Of a stretch of 64,000 nt of DNA, positions 52,721 to 61,370 are shown piece by piece (position 1 is the stretch's first letter; the number at the start of each line of letters is the position of its first letter). The notes beneath the pieces are model-generated. The model did no database searches and had not been told where the DNA came from. It saw nothing but the letters and a program-made list of their open reading frames with translations. The translations under genes were made by a program, and so were the position numbers. Origin of the DNA: DAIDKA01 sp036521075 (lineage in GTDB: Bacteria > Pseudomonadota > Gammaproteobacteria > Steroidobacterales > Steroidobacteraceae); assembly GCA_036521075.1 (NCBI GenBank), contig DATDIL010000165.1:37975-101974 (forward strand). Direction: 5' to 3'.

Positions 52721-53692
52721 CTAGCGATCGTGCTGCTCCCCGGAGTCACGCCGCTCCTTCTCGTGTGAAGCCTGAGGTCTGGCCTCGGGGCGCGCCTGCT
52801 GCTCATGCGACACCTGCGGGCCCCGCACCTGCGGCTGGTGCTGAACCTGCGGCTGGCGCTGGACCTGCTCGTGAGGCTGGAAACGCTGCCCGGCAGCATC
52901 CTCCGGCCGCGGTGGCGCGGCGTGCATGGCGGCGCCACGGCCTGGCTGCGGCCCGCCACCATTGCTGCGGGGCGTCTGATGATTGTGCAGCCCGGGACCG
53001 GGATGGGCGAAGTCTGCCGCGCGTGCCGTTGTCAGGATCTGCGGCCGACCGCCGTTCTGAGAAGCATGCAGCTCACGCATGCCCTGCGCCTGCTCGCGAT
53101 GATTTGCCTGCTGGGAGGTCAGCCCGGCGTGATGCTCACCCATGGCCATACGATCATGTGCGGTGGGCTGCGCGCGCACTCCGCCCTCACCGCCATTGAA
53201 GCTCACGTGCGAACTGCCCCAATGACGCGCGGGGGCGCTGTAGACGTTGACAATGTTCACGCGCCCGAAATTCGCCACCGAGCGATTGTAGAAGAACGCG
53301 CCGCCATGCCAATACCCGCCCTGGTAGCCGGAGCCGCCGTAACCGTAGCCGTAATCGATGCCACCGTAGAAGCCCACTTCGGGGCCCCAGTAACCGGCGT
53401 TCCACAGGTACGACCCGCCGCGCCACCCCCAGTATCCGGGCGTCCACAGCATCCCGCTGCTGGGTGGCTGCACCCAGGTCCCGGGCACCCAGTAATAATC
53501 CATGCCATCCCAGGCCCAGTAGCCCGGCGTCCACAAGTAGCCTGCAGCGGGTAGCGGCGGCTGGTCATAGACGGGGATGGGCGGAGGGGCCAGGTTCACC
53601 GCGACATTGATGTCTACAGCGGCCTGCGACAGCGTTGAGGCGGCACCCAGGATGAGGACCGGAATCAAGGCCAGAACGTTTGCGTAGCGCAT
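52721..53692 (-). CDS. YXWGXW-repeat secreted protein
   Basis: A 323-residue exported protein with a signal peptide ending QAA. The N-terminal half contains repeats of aromatic Y-x-W-G motifs, such as YLWTPGYWAWDG, MLWTPGYWGWRG and YLWNAGYWGPEV, followed by a Gly/Tyr-rich stretch. The C-terminal half is low-complexity, rich in Gln, His and Pro. Such proteins are surface or periplasmic with no defined role. The start at 53692 has GAGGT just upstream. A frame starting at 53719 is possible but less likely. Confidence 0.82.
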   Translation of the reverse strand: MRYANVLALIPVLILGAASTLSQAAVDINVAVNLAPPPIPVYDQPPLPAAGYLWTPGYWAWDGMDYYWVPGTWVQPPSSGMLWTPGYWGWRGGSYLWNAGYWGPEVGFYGGIDYGYGYGGSGYQGGYWHGGAFFYNRSVANFGRVNIVNVYSAPARHWGSSHVSFNGGEGGVRAQPTAHDRMAMGEHHAGLTSQQANHREQAQGMRELHASQNGGRPQILTTARAADFAHPGPGLHNHQTPRSNGGGPQPGRGAAMHAAPPRPEDAAGQRFQPHEQVQRQPQVQHQPQVRGPQVSHEQQARPEARPQASHEKERRDSGEQHDR

Positions 53693-53788
53693 GGTGAACC
53701 TCGGGTCGGCTTCGAACATAGTAACGTGTCAGGTTCACGATTGTTTACATTGTCCGCAGCCGGCGACAACGCCAACAAGGTGATGCTC

Positions 53789-54562
53789 ATGGTAGGACTT
53801 TCGGCCAACATCAGCGTGCTGTTCCGCGAACTGCCATTGCTCGAGCGCTTCGCTGCCGCGCGTGCGGCGGGTTTTCCTACCGTTGAAATCCAAAATCCCT
53901 ACGAGTATCCGGCGGCCACACTGACAAGCGCGGCACGCGCGGCCGATGTCGAGGTGATATTGATCAACGCGCCGCTGGGCGAGGATCCGCGCACGTTCGG
54001 CACCGCCTGCCTGGCCGGTCGCGCTGCAATATTTCGCGCAGAGCTTGAGCGTGCGGCCGACTATGCGAGCACGCTCGGCACACGCATGGTCAATGTGCTG
54101 GCCGGGCGCGCCGCGCCACCGCAGCGATCCGGCGCGCTGCGGCGGCTGGCCGACAATCTGGCCCTCGCCGCACAGATTCTGGGCCCGGCAAATGCGCGTC
54201 CGCTGCTCGAAGTGATCAATCCCGTCAGTGCTCCGGACTACTGTGTGTGCGACTTCGAATCGGCCGCCGCCATCCTGGACGCCAGCGGCTCGCGCGTGGG
54301 TCTGCAGTTCGACGTCTATCACGCGGCGATGCTGGGCCTCGATCCGGCGCACGCGTTCACGCAGCAGCTGCCACGCGTTCACCACGTGCAGTTCGCGGAT
54401 AATCCGCACCGTCACGAACCCGGAACCGGGAGTCTCGATTTCGCAGGAATATTCCGCACAATTCGCGACAGTGGTTATGACGGCTGGGTCGGCGCCGAGT
54501 ATCACCCGAGCGTGGCGACCGCGGCGGGCCTGGGTTGGATGCGCGAGTACGGTTGGATTTAG
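53789..54562 (+). CDS. Hydroxypyruvate isomerase-like TIM-barrel protein
   Basis: A 257-residue xylose-isomerase-like barrel of the Hyi/OtnI family. It starts MVGLSANISVLFRELPLLERF and contains EIQNPYEYP, LLEVINP (near 142-148) and LQFDVYHA (near 182-190). The metal site uses the Glu, the Asp in QFDVYH, and later HVQFADNP with AEYHPS. It interconverts hydroxypyruvate and tartronate semialdehyde. The ATG at 53789 has AAGG eight bases upstream and gives the usual length. Starts further upstream are weaker. Confidence 0.85.
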   Translation: MVGLSANISVLFRELPLLERFAAARAAGFPTVEIQNPYEYPAATLTSAARAADVEVILINAPLGEDPRTFGTACLAGRAAIFRAELERAADYASTLGTRMVNVLAGRAAPPQRSGALRRLADNLALAAQILGPANARPLLEVINPVSAPDYCVCDFESAAAILDASGSRVGLQFDVYHAAMLGLDPAHAFTQQLPRVHHVQFADNPHRHEPGTGSLDFAGIFRTIRDSGYDGWVGAEYHPSVATAAGLGWMREYGWI

Positions 54563-54576
54563 CCTCCCGGCGCTTT

Positions 54577-55119
54577 TCAGTGATGATAGAAGATGTGCGG
54601 CGGCTCATCCTCGACGTCCGCCAGGTCCGGGGCGGCGACGCCTTCGCTGAAATCCACGCGGCGATACTTGCCTCCCACGAACAGCAACGGCTGATGCGGC
54701 GTGATGCCCCGGTGCAGGTAAATCACCTCGCCGAGCACCAGGAAGTGATCGCCCGCTTCGGTAAAGCTGTGCATGCGGCAGCCGATCGAGGCCAGCGCGC
54801 CCTCCAGACGCGGACCGGCGGCGCTGTCCACGAATCGGAACGGCGGCGGCGCGGAGTCCTTCCAGCCCCCCGCAAAATAAGTCGACAGGGCCTGCTGGTC
54901 CTGACGCAGGATGTTGATGGTGAAGCGGGCCAGCCCCGCCAGGTCCTGCGCCATGCGCGCCTTGCGCGAGGGACAAAACAGCATCAGCAGCGGGTCCAGT
55001 GACACCGAGGTCACCGAATTCGCGGTCATCGCGTGCACCTGCCCGTCGACCTCGGCGACGATGATCGTCACGCCCGTCGCAAAGAGTCCGACGACTTCAC
55101 GGAAATGCCTGGAATCCAA
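54577..55119 (-). CDS. Flavin reductase family protein
   Basis: A 180-residue flavin-binding protein of the FMN reductase-like split-barrel family. It has FATGVTIIVAEVDG at the start, TANSVTSVSLDPLLMLFC, and a closing HQPLLFVGGKYR. It would supply reduced flavin to a monooxygenase. The true start is a TTG at 55119, the only plausible codon. AGGA lies about nine bases upstream, and the codon follows one base after the stop of the previous gene (secreted protein), so the two are coupled. No partner monooxygenase is nearby. Confidence 0.85.
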   Translation of the reverse strand: MDSRHFREVVGLFATGVTIIVAEVDGQVHAMTANSVTSVSLDPLLMLFCPSRKARMAQDLAGLARFTINILRQDQQALSTYFAGGWKDSAPPPFRFVDSAAGPRLEGALASIGCRMHSFTEAGDHFLVLGEVIYLHRGITPHQPLLFVGGKYRRVDFSEGVAAPDLADVEDEPPHIFYHH

Positions 55120-55120
55120 A

Positions 55121-55984
55121 CTATCTAGTCCTTGGCTGAAGCGATGGGGCCGGCCGGGGCAATGCAAGGATGCTTCGGGGCAGTTTACCCACCCGCACCC
55201 ACACCCGCGCGGGTTGCAGGTAAACCACGGCATCGGACGCACGGCAGACACCGCAACTGGGATGCAGGCCCAGCTCTCCCAAGGTCGGATTGTGCGGATG
55301 CAGACTGTCCGGAACCGAGACGCGCGCCACAATCGTCGCCAGAAACTGACTCAGATCCGCTGCCGCGGTGCTCACCTGTTCATCCAGCCGCCCGTTCGCG
55401 GCAAAGAGCGCCAGGTTGCGGCGCGGGCGGCGCCGGTCGGCGGCCAGCGCCGGTGCGAAGTACTCCACATGCGTACGCACCCGTGTCTCGTGCGAGGTTG
55501 CGATGGCGCGCATCGTGACCAGATCCATCAGCACATGGAACTTCACCTTCTCGCCCAGATCCACCAGCTCGGCATGCACCTCCGCGACAATGGCATCCTG
55601 GCCCGGCAGAGTCTGCAGCTGGCTGTCGCTTTCCGGACCTGAACTGCTGATGACCAGCGTTCGCCAGGGCCAGTTCGATGAGACCTGGGACAGTTGCATC
55701 AGCAGTGCCTGGCTGAAGCCGCGGTCGGGCGCAGCAGTGCGCCAGGCCGACGGCAGATGCGTGCGCTGCGGCAGCAGCACCGCATGATGCACGAGCATCA
55801 ACTCACCCTGTGGCGCCTGCAGCACGAGCACCGGCCGCATGTCCGGCGACAGTTGGGTGGTTGGCCCGACGGTCGCCGCTGGCGCGGCGCCAGTGCCCGC
55901 CGCCACGATCACGGCGCCCACGATCGCGCACCCCCGATCCCTCAGGCGCGATGGCACAAACAGACTGCAGAACCGGGGTCGCAT
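55121..55984 (-). CDS. Secreted protein of unknown function
   Basis: A 287-residue protein with a signal peptide (hydrophobic AIVGAVIVAAGTGAAPAA). The mature part is soluble with no motif I recognise. It contains a possible CxxC-like GVCRA segment with another Cys at PSCG near the C-terminus, and HPHNPTLGELGLHPSCG just before. The stop lies one base before the flavin reductase TTG start. I do not recognise the family, so no function is proposed. Confidence 0.55.
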   Translation of the reverse strand: MRPRFCSLFVPSRLRDRGCAIVGAVIVAAGTGAAPAATVGPTTQLSPDMRPVLVLQAPQGELMLVHHAVLLPQRTHLPSAWRTAAPDRGFSQALLMQLSQVSSNWPWRTLVISSSGPESDSQLQTLPGQDAIVAEVHAELVDLGEKVKFHVLMDLVTMRAIATSHETRVRTHVEYFAPALAADRRRPRRNLALFAANGRLDEQVSTAAADLSQFLATIVARVSVPDSLHPHNPTLGELGLHPSCGVCRASDAVVYLQPARVWVRVGKLPRSILALPRPAPSLQPRTR

Positions 55985-56038
55985 GCTTCATTGTAGTATG
56001 CGGCCTTGAGCCGATGGGTTTCAGATGAGGGCGCCTCG

Positions 56039-56869
56039 ATGCGGATTTCCGAATTGTTTGCAGTGCGTGGGTACGGCGTGGTCGTGACCGGCGGGGCCAG
56101 CGGGCTGGGATTGGCCTACGCCGAAGCGTTGGCGGAAAACGGTGCACGCGTCACCCTTCTGGACCTGAACGCGGCGCAGGTGGCCGAACAAAGTGCCCGC
56201 CTGAGCGCCGCCGGATTCGATGTGCGTGGCGCTGCAGTCAATGTCACGGATCATGCCGCCTTGGATGCAGCCATCGATGCGGCGGCCAAACTCTATGGCC
56301 GGCTGGATGTGGTATTCGCCAACGCCGGTGTGGATTCCGGTGCGGGCTTCGTCGATGGCTGGGTCGGCAGCGATCGCAAGCGTGTAGCCGAAGGCGCGCT
56401 CGAGAATTACACCGACGAACGCTGGAACCGCGTCATCGATGTGAACCTCAATGGCGTATTCGCAACGCTGCGTGCGGCTGCCCGCCACATGCGCCCGCGA
56501 GGCAGCGGCCGGATCATCGTCACCACCTCGCTGGCCGCCAACAAGGTTGAACCGGCCATTGGCTCGGCTTATATGGCCGCCAAGGCCGGCGCCTTTCATC
56601 TCACACAGTGCGTGGCGCTGGAACTGGCGGCATACGGGATCACCGTCAATGCGATCGCACCGGGATTCATCGTCACGAATATCGGCGGAGGTCACGCCAA
56701 GAAGCCGGAAACCCAGGCCACCGTGGGCAAGTTCATTCCCATGCACCGCGTCGGCTTCCCCGATGATCTGAAGGGGCTCGCGCTGTTTCTGGCCTCCCCG
56801 GCTTCCTCCTACATTACCGGCCAGCAGATCACGATCGACGGCGGTTGGGGCTTGGGCTTCGCGGACTGA
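56039..56869 (+). CDS. Short-chain dehydrogenase/reductase
   Basis: A 276-residue NAD(P)-dependent SDR with VVVTGGASGLGLAYA (residues 10-24) as the cofactor loop. NAGVDSGAG follows, then TTSLAAN with the catalytic Ser, and YMAAKAGAFH with the Tyr and Lys. The C-terminal ITGQQITIDGGWG is the classic SDR end. The acidic residue after the second strand (LLDLN) favours NAD. It is convergent with bkdB, with only three bases between. Substrate is not visible from sequence. Confidence 0.9.
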   Translation: MRISELFAVRGYGVVVTGGASGLGLAYAEALAENGARVTLLDLNAAQVAEQSARLSAAGFDVRGAAVNVTDHAALDAAIDAAAKLYGRLDVVFANAGVDSGAGFVDGWVGSDRKRVAEGALENYTDERWNRVIDVNLNGVFATLRAAARHMRPRGSGRIIVTTSLAANKVEPAIGSAYMAAKAGAFHLTQCVALELAAYGITVNAIAPGFIVTNIGGGHAKKPETQATVGKFIPMHRVGFPDDLKGLALFLASPASSYITGQQITIDGGWGLGFAD

Positions 56870-56872
56870 TAC

Positions 56873-58063
56873 CTAGATGAACAGCAGCGCCGGCTGCTCG
56901 AGGGCCTCGCGCAGGGTCTGGACCAGTCGCGCGGCATCCAAGCCGTCGATGAACCGATGATCGAAGCTCGAAGACAGATTCATCATTCGCCGGATGGTAA
57001 TGGCTCCCGCATGCACCACCGGTCGCTGCACGGCGCGGTTGACTCCGATGATGGCGAGCTCTGGCTGATTGATGATGGGGGTGGAAGCGATGCCCCCGAG
57101 CTTTCCCAGGCTGGTCACCGTGATGGTCGAGCCGGTCAGTTCAGCCGCTCGCGCACTGCCATCTCGTGCGGCGGTGCTCAGGCGCCGGATCTCCGCAGCG
57201 ATTTCACGCAGCGGCCGGGTGTGCGCATCGCGGATTACCGGCACCTTCAGGCCCTGCGGGGTTTGCACCGCGATGCCTACATGAACGGCGCGGTATTGCA
57301 GCAGCACCTGGCGCGCTGCATCAAAGCGCGCATTGCACTGGGGATGGCGCGCCAGTGCGCGCACCAGCCCCAGAACGATGAACGGCAGGTAGCTCAGCGT
57401 CGCGCCGCCGTCGCCCGCGGCGACATTGAGCTGCTCGCGCAGTGACTCCAGCGCCGTGACGTCCACCTCCTCCACATAGGAGAAGTGCGCAATGGTGCGC
57501 GCGCTGTGGCTGACCTGTTCGGCGATCAGCCGTCGCAGTCCGGTCACGGGAATTTCCTGCACCTCAGGGGCAGCCTCGGACGCGCGCGCCATGTCAGCTG
57601 CATCAGATGGCAACCGCGCGGCAAGGTCACTGAGCACGATGCGGCCATGCGGACCGCTGCCGGCAACCGTCGCCAGGTCGATGCCGGCCTCACGGGCGCG
57701 ACGGCGTATCGCGGGCGAAGTGGCCACGCGCTGCGGCAATGGCGGTACTGCCGGTGCTGCTGGTGCTGCCGGTTGCGTCGGTACCGGTGCCCGTGCCGGC
57801 GTGGGCGCCGCGTCCGCATGGGCGGCGGTCTCAAACACGGCTAGCTCCGCGCCCACGGCCACTCGATCCCCCGCCGTACCCGTGGTGCTCAGCACGCGGC
57901 CGGCCACCGGCGCGGGAACCTCGATGGTGGCCTTCTGCGTCAACATCTCCACCAGCGGCTGGTCCTCGTGCACCTGCTCCCCGGCGGCCACTTTCCAGGC
58001 GACGATCTCGGCATCGACCGCCCCTTCCCCCAGGTCCGGAAGCTTGAACACATAGCGACTCAT
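56873..58063 (-). CDS. bkdB: Branched-chain 2-oxoacid dehydrogenase E2 (dihydrolipoyl acyltransferase)
   Basis: A 396-residue E2. One N-terminal lipoyl domain has the lipoylated Lys in MLTQKATIEVPAP (near residue 44). A Pro/Ala linker leads to a peripheral-subunit-binding domain (about 120-155, ATSPAIRRRAREAGIDL) and then the catalytic domain with SSSFDHRFIDGLDAA near the C-terminus (the HxxxD active site). It transfers acyl groups made by E1 to CoA. The ATG overlaps the stop of the E1 beta gene by four bases. E3 is not in this operon. Confidence 0.93.
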   Translation of the reverse strand: MSRYVFKLPDLGEGAVDAEIVAWKVAAGEQVHEDQPLVEMLTQKATIEVPAPVAGRVLSTTGTAGDRVAVGAELAVFETAAHADAAPTPARAPVPTQPAAPAAPAVPPLPQRVATSPAIRRRAREAGIDLATVAGSGPHGRIVLSDLAARLPSDAADMARASEAAPEVQEIPVTGLRRLIAEQVSHSARTIAHFSYVEEVDVTALESLREQLNVAAGDGGATLSYLPFIVLGLVRALARHPQCNARFDAARQVLLQYRAVHVGIAVQTPQGLKVPVIRDAHTRPLREIAAEIRRLSTAARDGSARAAELTGSTITVTSLGKLGGIASTPIINQPELAIIGVNRAVQRPVVHAGAITIRRMMNLSSSFDHRFIDGLDAARLVQTLREALEQPALLFI

Positions 58064-59076
58064 GCCACCTCCAGAGCCCGGCCAATCGCCGCCGCGACGC
58101 GGTCCGGCCCCGGGAAGTACTCCCACTCGAAGGCATGCGGATAGGGCGTGTCCCAGCCGGTCACGCGCTCGATGGGCGCCAACAGGTTCCAGAAGCACCC
58201 TTCCTGGACCGTGGCGGAAAGTTCGGCGCCGAAGCCACCGAAGCGGGTGGCCTCATGGACGATGACGCAGCGGCCGGTTCGGTTCACCGACGCGCACAGC
58301 GTGTCGGTGTCCAGCGGTGCCAGCGTGCGCAGATCGATGATCTCGGCATCCACGCCGCTGCGCGCCACCGCCGCCTGCGCCACGTGCACCATGGTCCCGT
58401 AGGCCACCACCGTCACCTGCGTCCCACTGCGAACGATCTGCGCACGGCACAACGGTATGCCGTAGTGGCCTGCGGGCACCTCACCGCCCGGGTGGGTGCT
58501 CCAGGGAACCGCCGCCTTGTCCGGCTCCCCGTCAAACGGTCCGCTGTAGATGCGCTTGGGTTCGAAGAAGATCACCGGGTCCGCATCTTCGATCGCACTG
58601 ATCAGCAGCCCCTTCGCGTCATAGGGGTTTGAGGGCATGACGACCTTGATGCCGCAGACGTGGGTGAATATGCCTTCCGGACTTTGTGAGTGCGTCTGCC
58701 CGCCACGAATGCCGCCGCCGCAGGGCATGCGCACGGTGACGGCTGCATGAAATTCACCGGCCGTCCGATACCGCAGTCGCGCCAGTTCACTGACGATCTG
58801 GTCAAAGGCCGGATAGGCATAGTCGGCGAACTGGATTTCGACCACCGGCTTGAGCCCGTGCACACCCATGCCGATTGCCGCTCCGACTATACCGCCCTCG
58901 GCGATCGGGGTGTCGAGCACCCGCTGCTCACCGTACTTGCGCTGCAGGCCGTCAGTGCAGCGGAACACCCCGCCGAAATAGCCGACATCCTCGCCCATCA
59001 GCACCACGCTGGAATCACGCTCCAGCATCACATCCAGCGCGGAGTTGATCGCCTGGATCATGTTCATCTGCGGCAT
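58060..59076 (-). CDS. bkdA2: Branched-chain 2-oxoacid dehydrogenase E1 beta
   Basis: A 338-residue transketolase-type E1 beta. It starts MPQMNMIQAINSALDVML and shows GEDVGYFGGVFRCTDGL, the family-typical QFADYAYPAFDQIVSELA and VTRMPC-like VTVRMPCGGGIRG, and the C-terminal swivel domain. It partners E1 alpha around thiamine diphosphate. The ATG at 59076 has GGAAG seven bases upstream; the longer frame to 59193 would overlap E1 alpha. It follows E1 alpha by 16 bases. Confidence 0.93.
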   Translation of the reverse strand: MPQMNMIQAINSALDVMLERDSSVVLMGEDVGYFGGVFRCTDGLQRKYGEQRVLDTPIAEGGIVGAAIGMGVHGLKPVVEIQFADYAYPAFDQIVSELARLRYRTAGEFHAAVTVRMPCGGGIRGGQTHSQSPEGIFTHVCGIKVVMPSNPYDAKGLLISAIEDADPVIFFEPKRIYSGPFDGEPDKAAVPWSTHPGGEVPAGHYGIPLCRAQIVRSGTQVTVVAYGTMVHVAQAAVARSGVDAEIIDLRTLAPLDTDTLCASVNRTGRCVIVHEATRFGGFGAELSATVQEGCFWNLLAPIERVTGWDTPYPHAFEWEYFPGPDRVAAAIGRALEVA

Positions 59077-59092
59077 CGTGACTTCCGCGCAT

Positions 59093-60355
59093 TCAAGTGG
59101 GTGTTGCATCCTGGGCGGCGGCGAGAAGTTCCTGGTCCAGTTGCTGTCGCTGGCGCAACAGATGTGGCGGCATGACCGCGAACACATCTTCAAACATCGT
59201 ACGCGGGTCCAGACGCGGACCGTCAGTCATCGTGCCGGCACTCTGCGCCTGCTTCCAGCACTCGGCCACATGCGCTTCGAGCTGCGTGACGAGCTGCTCA
59301 TGGCGCTGCGTCGACCACTCACCGAGTGCGATCAGGTGCTGCTTGAGACGCTCGATCGGATCACCCAGTGGCCATGCCTGCCAGTCATCCTTGGGCCGGT
59401 AGCGCGCCGGATCATCACTGGTTGAGTGCGCCGAGGCGCGATATGTGACGGACTCGATCAGCGTCGGCCCACCGCCGCGGCGCGCGCGCTCGGCGGCCCA
59501 CGCGGTAACCGCGTGCAGCGCCAGGAAGTCATTGCCATCGACCCGGACACCGGCAACGCCGTAGCCTGGACCGCGCGCGGCGAAACTGCGCTGCTCGCCG
59601 CCGGCAAAGCCCTGGAAACTGGAAATGGCCCATTGGTTGTTGACGATATTGAGAATCACCGGAGCCCGGTACACGGAGGCAAAGGTCATGCCGTGGTGAA
59701 AGTCCGCCTCGGCACTGCTCCCCTCGCCGATCCAGGCCGCGGCAATGCGATCCTCGTCCTTCAATGCCGAGGCCATCGCCCAGCCGACGGCCTGCGGGTA
59801 CTGCGTCGCGAGGTTGCCCGAAATGGAGAAGATATTTCCCGATCGCCAGTGATACAGGACCGGCATCTGGCGACCCTTGCACATGTCGCGGGTGTTCGAC
59901 AGGCACTGACACATCAGTTCGACGAGGCTGTGTCCGCGCGCGATATGCAGCCCCTGGTTGCGATAAGCCGGAAACAGCATGTCATCCGGTCGCAGTGCCA
60001 TGGTCTGAGCGACCGAGACCGCCTCCTCGCCCAACGAACGCAGGTAGAAGGAAATCCGGCCCTGGCGCTGGATGGTTTGCATGCGCTGGTCAAACAGTCG
60101 CGTCAGCAGCATGTGGCGCAAGCCCACCTGCAGTTCCTCGGGTTCAAGGTGCGGATTCCAGGCACCGACGGCCAGGTGCTGTTCATCGAGCACCCGCACC
60201 ATGCCGGTCGCCAGCAGCTCGGTATCGGTAAATGCCGCCATGACCTCCGGCCGGGCCAATGCGCCCGGCGCGGAGATCTGCAAATAGCTGAAGTCGGGAG
60301 CCTGGCCCGGGCGAGCCGGAGGGTGCGGGACATGCAGTCGCGAGACCCTCGTCAT
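59093..60355 (-). CDS. bkdA1: Branched-chain 2-oxoacid dehydrogenase E1 alpha
   Basis: A 420-residue E1 alpha with the thiamine-diphosphate motif GEGSSAEADFHHGMTFASVYRAPVILNIVNNQWAIS shown here in part: GEGSSAEADFH (near residue 208) and VNNQWAIS (near 236). Other family features are FPAYRNQG and YRASAHSTSDDP. It decarboxylates 2-oxo acids from Val, Ile and Leu. It starts seven bases after the ilvE stop and is the first E1/E2 gene. In many related bacteria the pathway supplies iso- and anteiso-fatty-acid primers. Confidence 0.93.
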   Translation of the reverse strand: MTRVSRLHVPHPPARPGQAPDFSYLQISAPGALARPEVMAAFTDTELLATGMVRVLDEQHLAVGAWNPHLEPEELQVGLRHMLLTRLFDQRMQTIQRQGRISFYLRSLGEEAVSVAQTMALRPDDMLFPAYRNQGLHIARGHSLVELMCQCLSNTRDMCKGRQMPVLYHWRSGNIFSISGNLATQYPQAVGWAMASALKDEDRIAAAWIGEGSSAEADFHHGMTFASVYRAPVILNIVNNQWAISSFQGFAGGEQRSFAARGPGYGVAGVRVDGNDFLALHAVTAWAAERARRGGGPTLIESVTYRASAHSTSDDPARYRPKDDWQAWPLGDPIERLKQHLIALGEWSTQRHEQLVTQLEAHVAECWKQAQSAGTMTDGPRLDPRTMFEDVFAVMPPHLLRQRQQLDQELLAAAQDATPT

Positions 60356-60362
60356 GGCCGCT

Positions 60363-61370
60363 TTACACCGGGGTCAACCATCCAAACCGATCCGGCGTGA
60401 CGCCGCGCTGCACATCGACCAGCGCCGCACGCAGTGCCTGGGTCACACGGCCCACGCCGCCATCGGCGACACGGACTTCGCGACCCTGCCAGATCAGGGT
60501 ACCGACTCCGGCAAGCACCGCGGCCGTACCCGAGAGCACCGCTTCGCCATTGCCGACCCAATCCAAAGTCTCCTCCACGGTGACGATGCGTTCGTGCACG
60601 GTATATCCCATCTCGCGCGCCAGTGTAAGCAGCGAATCGCGCGTGACGCCGTGCAGGAAACTGGAGTCGAGGCTGCGGGTGAGGATCTGGCCCTCACGCA
60701 CCAGCAGGAAATTGGCCGCACCGGTCTCCTGCACCTCGCCACCCGGACAGAACAGCACCTGATCGGCCTTGTGCTCGCGGCGCGCCGCCAGCGTCGGCCC
60801 CAGGGCCGCCGCATAATTGCCGCCGGTCTTGACCACGCCCAGGTGGGGCGCCGAACGCGGCGCGGGCTCCATCAGGATGCGCAGCGGCTTCATGCCGCCC
60901 GCGAAATAATCCCACACGGGGCTCGCCATCACCACCAGCGTGGCCTGGTCGGCCGGGGTCGCCGCGGCGCCGATATTTGCAGTCGTGCCGAACAGCAACG
61001 GCCGCAGGTACAGCGAACCGGGGGACTGCGGAACCTCCGCACGGCTGCGATCGATCAGCGCGAGTACCATGCCACGCACCAGGCTCGCGTCCGGCTCGGG
61101 CAACACCAGCAGGCGCGCGCTTTGGCGCAGCCGTTCGATATGCCGGTCCATGCGAAACACGTGCGTGCCGCCATCCGCGCGCCGATACGCCTTGAAGCCC
61201 TCGAAGCAGGAGCTGCAATAGTGCAGCGCGTGGGCCGCCGGATGCAGCGACAGGTCACGCATGGGCGTCAGCTCAAAGGTCGACCAAGCGCCATTGTTGT
61301 AGGTGGCGATGGCCATCAACTCGGTGAACACGGTGCCGAAGGGCGCGGTACGTGGGTCTGGTTTGCTCAT
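60363..61370 (-). CDS. ilvE: Branched-chain amino-acid aminotransferase
   Basis: A 335-residue PLP enzyme of fold type IV. It shows HYCSSCFEGFKAYRRADG near residues 50-67, the Lys (Schiff base) in VKTGGNYAAAL-type sequence near residue 180, and the closing EVQETGAANFLLVREG. It interconverts Leu, Ile and Val with their 2-oxo acids. In this operon it feeds the E1/E2 complex directly. The start ATG overlaps the stop of the ABC exporter gene by four bases. The amino-transfer direction would be toward keto acids here, which is inference from context. Confidence 0.92.
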   Translation of the reverse strand: MSKPDPRTAPFGTVFTELMAIATYNNGAWSTFELTPMRDLSLHPAAHALHYCSSCFEGFKAYRRADGGTHVFRMDRHIERLRQSARLLVLPEPDASLVRGMVLALIDRSRAEVPQSPGSLYLRPLLFGTTANIGAAATPADQATLVVMASPVWDYFAGGMKPLRILMEPAPRSAPHLGVVKTGGNYAAALGPTLAARREHKADQVLFCPGGEVQETGAANFLLVREGQILTRSLDSSFLHGVTRDSLLTLAREMGYTVHERIVTVEETLDWVGNGEAVLSGTAAVLAGVGTLIWQGREVRVADGGVGRVTQALRAALVDVQRGVTPDRFGWLTPV

